From the NCBI RefSeq assembly GCF_000183725.1, contig NC_014762.1, positions 2,480,001-2,544,000 of the forward strand: a stretch of DNA of 64,000 nucleotides, written 5' to 3'. This document shows, in pieces, positions 1-6,933 of this stretch. Positions within the stretch are counted from its first letter, which is position 1, and every line of letters begins with the position of its first letter. Source of the DNA: Sulfuricurvum kujiense DSM 16994 (GTDB lineage: Bacteria; Campylobacterota; Campylobacteria; Campylobacterales; Sulfurimonadaceae). The position numbers and the translations under genes are program-made. The notes under the pieces were generated by a model. It was not told the DNA's origin, ran no database searches, and saw only the letters and a list, made by a program, of their open reading frames with translations.

Positions 1-690
1 ACCGCCAACTGGCACAGCACTGGAGGTGACTACCAGTTTATGATGACACCGTTTTATACCCACGTGCATGATTACATCGATGCCCGCCGTACATACCCCG
101 GTGCTTCTGCTGCCAATGCAACGGCTACGAATAGTTTTGTTCGATTGCAATACGTCAATCAAGAAGCACGACTTTATGGTATCGATCTTGCCGGTAAAAT
201 GTCACTTAATAGTGCTTTCGGTCTAAAAGGTATAGTAAACTATACCAACGGTAAAAATACTGAGACAGGAGACGAGCTTTACAATATTATGCCTCTCAAC
301 GCAAAAGTCGCTCTAACCCATACATTCGATAACTGGAATAATGCCATTGAGGTTATCGGTGTCAAAGCAAAAGATAGTACATCCGATGTACGTAATGAAA
401 TCAAAACTTCAGGATACAGCCTCGTCAATATGCGCGGTAGCTATTCATGGCAGAAAGTACGCATTGATTTTGGTGTAGAAAATTTGTTTGATACCCTTTA
501 CTACCTGCCGCTCGGCGGTGCTTATACCGGAGAAGGCGCTACTATGTCACTCAATAAAGAAGCCGGTACAGTTAGCTATGCTAACGTCAATAATGGCTCT
601 TATGGCGCTTCAGGAAACACCACTATGTGGGGAACAGCTGTTCCGGGCATGGGTCGCACGCTTTATACCAGTATTAATTATAAATTCTGA
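1..690 (+). CDS. TonB-dependent outer-membrane receptor, C-terminal part (5' truncated by window)
   Basis: The reading frame is open from base 1, so the gene starts outside the window; about 229 C-terminal residues are present. The translation is rich in alternating aromatic and polar beta-strand segments, has the conserved 'VENLFDTLYY' segment found near the end of TonB receptor barrels, and ends in the outer-membrane signature 'INYKF' with a terminal Phe. Proteins of this class import siderophores, vitamins or metal chelates with energy from TonB-ExbBD. The ligand cannot be told from this fragment. A strong stem-loop follows the stop, so this gene closes its transcript; the next gene faces it. 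Confidence 0.85.
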   Translation, partial: TANWHSTGGDYQFMMTPFYTHVHDYIDARRTYPGASAANATATNSFVRLQYVNQEARLYGIDLAGKMSLNSAFGLKGIVNYTNGKNTETGDELYNIMPLNAKVALTHTFDNWNNAIEVIGVKAKDSTSDVRNEIKTSGYSLVNMRGSYSWQKVRIDFGVENLFDTLYYLPLGGAYTGEGATMSLNKEAGTVSYANVNNGSYGASGNTTMWGTAVPGMGRTLYTSINYKF

Positions 691-712
691 TTTTCTTCTT
701 TTGTATCCTCTT

Positions 713-740
713 AACGTCGGGGCTTACTCCGACGTTTTTT
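713..740 (+). terminator. Rho-independent terminator after the TonB receptor
   Basis: A perfect 8-bp stem (AACGTCGG at 713-720, CCGACGTT at 729-736) with an 8-base loop runs into a row of six T residues. It lies 23 bases after the stop of the plus-strand receptor gene. Confidence 0.85.
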
Positions 741-829
741 GTCATTTTGAAATATCTAGTCACTCTTTTGCCACACCATTTAACTTACTACCCTGTTAAA
801 TATAATAAAAAATTACATTAAAAGGGAAA

Positions 830-2905
830 TTACCATTTTCCCTCTATAGATAAAAATAGCTGTGGTTTTGTGTGCTCTTTATCCACTTGAGTTTGGGTGA
901 TTGCTCCCCCTGCATCGTACAAACGTGACGTTGTCTCTACGGTTGAAGCCGTGATATTTTTCACGTTAAGCTGCACTTTAAACGTTTTATTGAGCCGTTT
1001 ATTGGCATAGAGATCGAGTGTACCGTACCCTTTTTGTGATTGGGATATGAAATATTCCTGCGGATCATCGTATCCGCCGACATAGCGATAAGCCGCTCCA
1101 TAGGTGATTTCAGAAGCTTTTAGAGTGTGATCGAAACCGAGGTTACAGGTAAAATTCGGTGTTTGTAAAAGCTCCCGTTTGACTCCGGTGAGGGTGTTGG
1201 TGAGCGATGAATCTTGCAGCGTTGCATTTGCAAAAAGTCCGAGCCCTGAGATGTACTCTTTGAGGGATTTTTTAAACTCTAATTCAAGACCCCATAACGA
1301 CCCCTCTCCTGCATTTTCAGGGGTTTGCTCATAACGTCCCGATACGGAGTTAAACCGGATGGCATTTTCGATTTTATCATCGATGGTTCGGTAAAACCCG
1401 CCGATGCTCGCTAACCCTTTATCCTCAAAAAAGTGTTCATACCGAAGCTCATAACTCAACGCTTTTTCTTCGGTTAAATTCGGATTTCCGATCACATCGG
1501 GGCGATGGATGCTGTTTTCATCGAGGGTGCTGTTGGTACTCGCCGATAGCTGGCTGAGTCTTGGGAGACGGACGGTTTTAGCGACACTTGCACGAATATT
1601 ATCTGTTGGTGTCACCTGAAACAGTGCATGCAGAGATGGCGCGAAGTAACCCAGATTCGACGTTGCACCATAGTCTCTATTTAATGTCTCATAACGGAGT
1701 CCGGGGGTAATAACGATCCCCTCATTCAATGTATATTCGTCTTGGATATAGAGGGAGAGTTTGTCCTCTTTCATCTGGATTTTATCGTTCACCGAAGTGA
1801 CATCTACCCCGTTTAAAATCCTTGTAGTTTCATCAATCTGATCGCTTCTTTTGAGTTCAAATCCTGCTTTCATAAAATGCTCATCTCGAAGCGCGGTATA
1901 ATCCCCCTGAAAACCGTAAAACCGACTCAATACATAATCGTGCTCTTTACGATTGGTAGCAGAAGGGGTCGATAATGACTCCAAATCGCCTCTCTCTTCG
2001 AACGAGTGGATTTTTGCTTTCCACTCAAAAATATCATCTCCGAATCGGTGTTCCGCCCCCAATGCCGACCAAAGCATCGTGTTGGTAGCATCGTCATGGC
2101 TTTGATAACGGCTCGTCGGTGTAGCTGAGCCTTCGGTTAACGTCGTTGAATCAATCCTATCAGTATTGTGATTAAACGTCACCGATCCGTCATAGAGTAT
2201 TTTAAGGCGTGGAGATGCGGTGTAGTTGAGTTTAGCACGCAGCCCTACGGAGCGATTTTTGCTCCGGTCATCACGCTCTTCATCGGTCTCCAATGCTGCT
2301 TTATCGGTTGCGATGTCGGTCCGATCCTCTTTTCGATTCTCAGATGCGGTAAGGTTCACCATATACGAAACTTTATCGAGCTTCCCTTCTCGTTGAACAT
2401 ACGCGGTTTCGCTCAGATCCTCACCATAGGCACCGAGTGTCACTTTTGCAGAAGTTCGCCCCTCTGCCTTTGGTTTTTTGAGAACGACGTTGACGATTCC
2501 CCCCATCGATTCGGCAGTGTACTCCGCCGAACCGTTGCTCATCACCTCGATCCGCTCGATCATATCGGGAGAGATCTGTTCCAGTGGACTGACACGCTTA
2601 CTCGTTCCCGTCGAGGTCGCTTCGCCATCGATCATTACCACCGTATACCCCTTGCCCGGTGCGCTGGCGGGTCCTTTGCCGTTGGGGATCGTTACCCCCG
2701 GGGTGCGCCGGAGAATCTCTAACGCATTCGCATCCCCGTACTGAGTCAACTCCTCTGCCTTGATGATCCGTTTTGCGATAGAGTTATCCCGTCGCTCATC
2801 GATAGCGGTATAATCCTCCGCTATTTGTATCTTCTCCAACACAACCGTTTCTTCGGCATAAACACTTGAGGCTAAAAGGGCGGCTATTAAAAGACGTTGA
2901 TTCAT
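830..2905 (-). CDS. TonB-dependent receptor, last gene of the left cassette
   Basis: A 691-residue protein with a signal peptide of about 17 residues ending in 'SVYA', a plug domain at roughly residues 40-150 ('LRRTPGVTIPNG', 'RIEVMSNGSAEYTAESMGG') and a long beta-barrel ending 'SIEGKW'. The terminal Trp instead of Phe is a common variant. The gene starts 10 bases after the stop of the BadF/HgdC-type activator gene and has its own AAGGA ribosome site, so it is probably co-transcribed with the reductase genes upstream. Members import chelated metals, siderophores or small organic ligands. The plug resembles the catecholate/ferric-enterobactin type (FepA/IrgA-like), but the substrate is not assigned. 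Confidence 0.9.
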   Translation of the reverse strand: MNQRLLIAALLASSVYAEETVVLEKIQIAEDYTAIDERRDNSIAKRIIKAEELTQYGDANALEILRRTPGVTIPNGKGPASAPGKGYTVVMIDGEATSTGTSKRVSPLEQISPDMIERIEVMSNGSAEYTAESMGGIVNVVLKKPKAEGRTSAKVTLGAYGEDLSETAYVQREGKLDKVSYMVNLTASENRKEDRTDIATDKAALETDEERDDRSKNRSVGLRAKLNYTASPRLKILYDGSVTFNHNTDRIDSTTLTEGSATPTSRYQSHDDATNTMLWSALGAEHRFGDDIFEWKAKIHSFEERGDLESLSTPSATNRKEHDYVLSRFYGFQGDYTALRDEHFMKAGFELKRSDQIDETTRILNGVDVTSVNDKIQMKEDKLSLYIQDEYTLNEGIVITPGLRYETLNRDYGATSNLGYFAPSLHALFQVTPTDNIRASVAKTVRLPRLSQLSASTNSTLDENSIHRPDVIGNPNLTEEKALSYELRYEHFFEDKGLASIGGFYRTIDDKIENAIRFNSVSGRYEQTPENAGEGSLWGLELEFKKSLKEYISGLGLFANATLQDSSLTNTLTGVKRELLQTPNFTCNLGFDHTLKASEITYGAAYRYVGGYDDPQEYFISQSQKGYGTLDLYANKRLNKTFKVQLNVKNITASTVETTSRLYDAGGAITQTQVDKEHTKPQLFLSIEGKW

Positions 2906-2915
2906 ACTATTTTCC

Positions 2916-3725
2916 TTATTCGCTTTCTATATTGCACACATACGCATCACATGCCAATACCGCAGCTCCGTACGATGTCGTGATTTGCGGATACGATGGG
3001 ACAAAGATTTTATGCCCCAGTTCGTTTTCAATCGCACTAACCAATCCGCGGTTTAATGCGGGGCCTCCGTCGAAATAGACGTTCTCTTTCACCCCGACCC
3101 GTTTCACCAGTTTTACAATCCGTTTCGCTATCGAATAATGAACCCCCGATACGATATCTTCGACGCTGTGATTATTCCCCAGCAGTCCGATGATCTCCGA
3201 TTCGGCGAATACGGCGCACGTACTGCTGATCGAAAGAGGTGTCCCCGTCGATTTGAAATGATATTCACTCAGTTCATCCACTCCGATTTCCAGATTCATC
3301 GCGACAACATCGAGAAATTTTCCCGTTCCCGCCGCACATCGGTCGTTCATGGCGAAATTGACGACATTCCCCTCGGTATCGAGAGAAATTGCCTTGCTGT
3401 CCTGTCCGCCGATGTTGATGATCGTTTTGATCTCGCCGTAACTTTTCGCGGATTGTTGCGCCCCGATAGCGTTGGCGGTAATCTCACTGACGTTTTCATC
3501 CGCCTCTTTAAAAAGTTTCCGTCCGTATCCAGTGGCAACCGTATAGACAACCTCGCTCTCATCGATCTTCAATTCACGCAACAATTCGCTGAGTGTTTCT
3601 TGGGCGTATTTGTAAAACATACTCCCGCTCGCGCTGATCTTATGCCCGATTAGATTTTTATTCTCATCCACAATACTAATTTTGATCGCGGTAGAACCGA
3701 TATCAATCCCTGCAAAATATCTCAT
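2916..3725 (-). CDS. BadF/BadG/HgdC-family ATP-dependent activator of a double-cubane-type reductase
   Basis: A 269-residue ASKHA-fold ATPase. The N-terminal phosphate-binding motif 'DIGSTAIK' is at residues 8-15, 'GGQDSKAI' at 106-113, and the two cysteines expected to hold the dimer-bridging [4Fe-4S] cluster are C130 ('NDRCAAGTG') and C170 ('SSTCAVFAESEI'). Members of the family (HgdC, the BadF/BadG components, E. coli YjiL) use ATP to push a low-potential electron into a partner iron-sulfur enzyme. The gene overlaps the partner gene just upstream by 4 bases, which signals translational coupling. The electron donor is inferred to be a ferredoxin or the polyferredoxin of the same cassette. 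The family is clear; the physiological reaction is unknown. Confidence 0.92.
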   Translation of the reverse strand: MRYFAGIDIGSTAIKISIVDENKNLIGHKISASGSMFYKYAQETLSELLRELKIDESEVVYTVATGYGRKLFKEADENVSEITANAIGAQQSAKSYGEIKTIINIGGQDSKAISLDTEGNVVNFAMNDRCAAGTGKFLDVVAMNLEIGVDELSEYHFKSTGTPLSISSTCAVFAESEIIGLLGNNHSVEDIVSGVHYSIAKRIVKLVKRVGVKENVYFDGGPALNRGLVSAIENELGHKIFVPSYPQITTSYGAAVLACDAYVCNIESE

Positions 3726-4993
3726 TTTTTCATTCTCTTTCGATTTTTCAATGATTCTACAAATGCTTCGACCCGCGTCGTAAGCTGTCCGTGCTGTGAG
3801 GGGCTGTAATCGCTTTCTATATAAAGTATCGGGATACCCTCACGCTCCATTGCCGCAAGCACGCTGCGCTGTTCCATCTCATACACCTGACACCCAGCAA
3901 ATGCCTGATAGATCACCCCATCACCTTTATAAGTGTGAACCAGCTGGATGATCCGTCGTATACGGTCGTCATTTTGGGTGAATATCGGGCAGGTACACGC
4001 TTTGAGATATTTGTCCGAAACCGAATCGATCATGTCGTAGAGGTTCCACTCATCCACCGCAACCATGTCGTTGAACATCCGGTTCGAACTGCACGTCTCA
4101 TCGGCGACGATGATCGCATCGCTCTCTTCGATGATGAGGGGGATTTTATAATTGGGGAAAATCGGCGGTGACCCTGTATAAACAATACGCGGGCTCGCTT
4201 TGCCCGCCACATTGACACCGTCATTTACCCGCTGCTCCAACTCTGCGAGCAATTTTTCCACTGCACCGATCCACTCATCTATTTTGTCAAAGAAAAAAGC
4301 ATTGGTTACCAAGAACATATCGACACCTAAAATCGGAACCGCTTTGGCTTTTCGAAATTCGGTGAGCTTGTGATAAAGCGACTGGGCATATCCCACCTTT
4401 TTGATCGCACTCTCCAGATTAGACTTGGTCAGCTTTTTCCCCTGAAATTTAGAGAGCTTCACGGCGAAACTTTTAACACTTTCACGCCAGTAATGGCGGC
4501 TCTCTTCGCTCTCTTTGGTGCGGGGGAATCCGACATCGATCACGGTGTGACCGAAACTTCCGATGATCGCCCCCGCTTTGGTTTTTTGGTCGCACGTCGT
4601 CGGAGAAAATGTGATGTCGGGTTTATCAGAGAAATTGTCCGAGGCGAACCACCCCACGGTCGCTTTGACGAGAGGACACGACTTTTGAGGCAACAGATCA
4701 CTGCCGATCTCGTCATCTGTGTAAAACCCGTTGCACAGCCGGATCGGTATCCCCTCCAGCGCATAAATGATTTCAGAGGGGATTTGGATACACATCGTCC
4801 CGATTTTCGCTTTCCCCTCATGCAACGGTTCATGGCGGCAATAGACCTTTTCAAACAAATCGTAAAAATAGCCCATACTGCGAATAGGGGATTTAAAATC
4901 TTCTTTAAGAGCATTGAGGACACTGATTGCCTCCATCGCCTTGTGACGATTCTGCCTCTGATGCGGCGTTTCTATCGTGAGTTCAGTGTGCAT
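3722..4993 (-). CDS. Double-cubane cluster protein / 2-hydroxyacyl-CoA dehydratase (HgdB, YjiM-like) reductase subunit
   Basis: A 423-residue protein when started at the ATG at 4993, which follows a strong GAGGGGAG ribosome site; a longer in-frame start at 5032 lies inside the previous gene and is less likely. Cysteines at 68, 87, 106 ('CPLVK'), 134 ('TTCDQKTK'), 301 ('ETCSSNR'), 333/335 ('ACTC') and 368 match, as I remember it, the cysteine pattern of E. coli YjiM and of double-cubane cluster proteins, as does the C-terminal 'GQLTTRVEAF'. The family contains 2-hydroxyacyl-CoA dehydratase and benzoyl-CoA reductase subunits; the single-subunit YjiM/DCCP branch carries an Fe-S double cubane and reduces small molecules in vitro. 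Only one such subunit is encoded here, so the DCCP branch is favoured. Natural substrate unknown. Confidence 0.85.
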   Translation of the reverse strand: MHTELTIETPHQRQNRHKAMEAISVLNALKEDFKSPIRSMGYFYDLFEKVYCRHEPLHEGKAKIGTMCIQIPSEIIYALEGIPIRLCNGFYTDDEIGSDLLPQKSCPLVKATVGWFASDNFSDKPDITFSPTTCDQKTKAGAIIGSFGHTVIDVGFPRTKESEESRHYWRESVKSFAVKLSKFQGKKLTKSNLESAIKKVGYAQSLYHKLTEFRKAKAVPILGVDMFLVTNAFFFDKIDEWIGAVEKLLAELEQRVNDGVNVAGKASPRIVYTGSPPIFPNYKIPLIIEESDAIIVADETCSSNRMFNDMVAVDEWNLYDMIDSVSDKYLKACTCPIFTQNDDRIRRIIQLVHTYKGDGVIYQAFAGCQVYEMEQRSVLAAMEREGIPILYIESDYSPSQHGQLTTRVEAFVESLKNRKRMKK

Positions 4994-5993
4994 GTTTCTC
5001 CCCTCTCTGATCCATCGCCATACGAAGAACAAATCCCTCTTTGGTCGATTCGAAAATAGTAGCCCCCATAAAATTGGCTTCCAGACACCCCTCTTCGGGA
5101 CAGGCAGCGACGCATTTGAGACACAACGTGCAATCCTCCGTGACCATATTTTTCGTCGTCACGTCGTCGGCGATTTCGAGGATGTCCATGTCGCAGGCAC
5201 GATAGCAGTCCCCGCATCGGGTACATTTGGAACCGTCTTTATAGAGTTTGAGCAATGCTGGTTTCGAAAAAATATACTGCAATGCCGCCATCGGACAAAA
5301 ATAACAAAAGAACCGCTTTTTAATAAACGATCCGGCTAAAAACAGCCCAGTCATAATCATCCCAATAGTGGTCATGACGATATCGGTTTTCGATGAAAAG
5401 TCGATATAGAACTGGTTAAAGTCCCCCGTAAAAGCGGGAATCATCATCCGTCCGGGACAAATATCACAAAACGGCATCGATAAACCGTTCGGAAGTTTTG
5501 GAATGCCAAATACCGAATTGGCAATCATTACCGGTAAAAGCAACAGCAAAAAGAGCAAAATGTATTTGATACTTTTGATCTTCCCACGATTTGCCCACGA
5601 GTATTCGCTAAAGCGAATTTTCGTTTTTTCTCTAAGCATTGTAAGCCAGTCTTGCATCGTCCCAAGCGGGCAGACGAAACCGCACCACCCTTTGTTCAGT
5701 ACCCAAAACCACACCATAAACATCACCAGTGAGATCAGGAACGCATACCCGGCATATCCCATAAACACATCGATCGGGTGTTTAAGATCGTGCTGGAGCA
5801 TTCCGACATAGCATTTTCCGCCGGTTCCCTCTGCGTTGTAAACACAGGCAAACGTCGGAAGCTTATTTCCCAAATCCAACCCGATATAGCCTCCGTATAC
5901 AATAAAAGCAAATGCGGCAATTTGAAACCAAAACCGAAACCGCACCAGATTCATATTATTGACGGCACGGCGCAAGGAAAATTTATTCTTCAT
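4983..5993 (-). CDS. NapH/CcoG-like membrane polyferredoxin (left cassette)
   Basis: A 336-residue membrane protein with about five transmembrane segments, two CxxxCP motifs typical of the NapH/NosR/CcoG class ('CGFVCP' near residue 106, 'CYFCP' near 232), an extra 'CDICPGR' loop, and two C-terminal [4Fe-4S] ferredoxin motifs ('CTRCGDCYRAC', 'CTLCLKCVAAC'). Relatives move electrons between the quinone pool and periplasmic or cytoplasmic acceptors, or reduce copper (CcoG). A periplasmic loop holds C50, C61, H68 and H72, a pattern shared with the paralogue at 12356. It overlaps the gene before it by 11 bases and the DCCP-like gene after it by 11 bases, so all are one operon. Electron donor to the reductase system is an inference. 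Confidence 0.85.
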   Translation of the reverse strand: MKNKFSLRRAVNNMNLVRFRFWFQIAAFAFIVYGGYIGLDLGNKLPTFACVYNAEGTGGKCYVGMLQHDLKHPIDVFMGYAGYAFLISLVMFMVWFWVLNKGWCGFVCPLGTMQDWLTMLREKTKIRFSEYSWANRGKIKSIKYILLFLLLLLPVMIANSVFGIPKLPNGLSMPFCDICPGRMMIPAFTGDFNQFYIDFSSKTDIVMTTIGMIMTGLFLAGSFIKKRFFCYFCPMAALQYIFSKPALLKLYKDGSKCTRCGDCYRACDMDILEIADDVTTKNMVTEDCTLCLKCVAACPEEGCLEANFMGATIFESTKEGFVLRMAMDQRGEKHAH

Positions 5994-6933
5994 CGAACCA
6001 AATCTCCTTAGGCGTTTTGCGCTTGCGGCGACGGTTATAATAAAGCCCCAATGAAAATACCAGCATCACTCCGATCACGGTAGCAAACGCAAGCGTTTTG
6101 GATTCGTATTCGAGCGGCGTATCGCCAAACGAGAGAGGGATACTCATCGTATAGCGCACCGATTGATAAGACGCTCCATGATAGAGACCCGATTCGTTAA
6201 CATCATATTTGACGCTTAAGAGGAGCTTTTCGGAGCGCTTTTTGTCACCTTTCTCTTGCTCATAGGTGCTTTTGGGAATCTCCACCATCACGACACCCTC
6301 ATCGTTAGGTTTGAGGGTGTTTACCCAACCGCTCTCTAACTCCGCAACGACAGGAACATTTTTTAATAATTCCCCTTTGTAATAGACTTTCAGGGGAATA
6401 ATATCGCCGACATATAAACAACAATTGACATGATGTTTATGGATTGTTTTCTCCATCATCAACTGAAACGGCAATTGCGAAAGCGGTTCGCTAAGATACC
6501 GTGAATCAGAAGTCTTCCCACGCACTTCTTTTGTCCATGAGCATGAGAGATTCCCCTCTTTATTGTAGATGCGGTGCGAAGAAAGCTGAACATTGAATAC
6601 ACCGTCCACTACCTCTTGACGCTTTAAGAAGAGATGATAATTCCCTTTATATTGAGGAGAAAAGGTGATTTTTGAGCCTGAAAGATTGTGCTCTTCGATC
6701 TTGCCGTCCATATCGCGGATATACAACACCGAACCGCTCAAATCTTTCAGTTTTTCATTTTCCTGAAGTGAGCCCGATTTTACAGACAATTCTTTTTGAG
6801 GGGTTGATCCTAGCTTCGCTTCACAGCATTTTTTCTTTTTGGCTTCATCGAGCCAGAGTGTTTCAGCAGAAAGCACTGAAACACATACAATTAACAGTAA
6901 ATAAATACTCTTTTTTAACATATTATGATCCAT
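5983..6933 (-). CDS. Periplasmic DUF4198-like protein with C-terminal membrane anchor (left cassette)
   Basis: A 316-residue protein with a signal peptide ('LLLIVCVSVLSA'), a Cys/Lys patch just after it ('KKKKCCEAK'), a HKHH cluster followed by CC near residues 168-174, an Ig-like beta domain, and one transmembrane helix near residues 285-303 followed by a basic tail ('NRRRKRK'). The layout and the central domain match the weak DUF4198/COG5266 pattern seen better in the paralogue at 11545; some members accompany nickel or cobalt uptake. The start codon overlaps the stop of the TonB receptor gene by one base (TGATG). A role as a periplasmic metal-binding relay between receptor and polyferredoxin is inferred. 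Family assignment for this copy is moderate. Confidence 0.65.
   Translation of the reverse strand: MDHNMLKKSIYLLLIVCVSVLSAETLWLDEAKKKKCCEAKLGSTPQKELSVKSGSLQENEKLKDLSGSVLYIRDMDGKIEEHNLSGSKITFSPQYKGNYHLFLKRQEVVDGVFNVQLSSHRIYNKEGNLSCSWTKEVRGKTSDSRYLSEPLSQLPFQLMMEKTIHKHHVNCCLYVGDIIPLKVYYKGELLKNVPVVAELESGWVNTLKPNDEGVVMVEIPKSTYEQEKGDKKRSEKLLLSVKYDVNESGLYHGASYQSVRYTMSIPLSFGDTPLEYESKTLAFATVIGVMLVFSLGLYYNRRRKRKTPKEIWFDEE

Noticed and set aside
2916-4993. Assignment as a benzoyl-CoA reductase or 2-hydroxyglutaryl-CoA dehydratase
   Set aside because: Those need two different reductase subunits (and BCR further ones) plus CoA-acid genes; only one subunit is present and the context is transport and electron transfer.
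4370-5059. A 229-codon open frame on the plus strand across the double-cubane-type reductase gene
   Set aside because: It mirrors a clear minus-strand gene with family motifs; its translation has no recognisable domain and a composition typical of an antisense frame.
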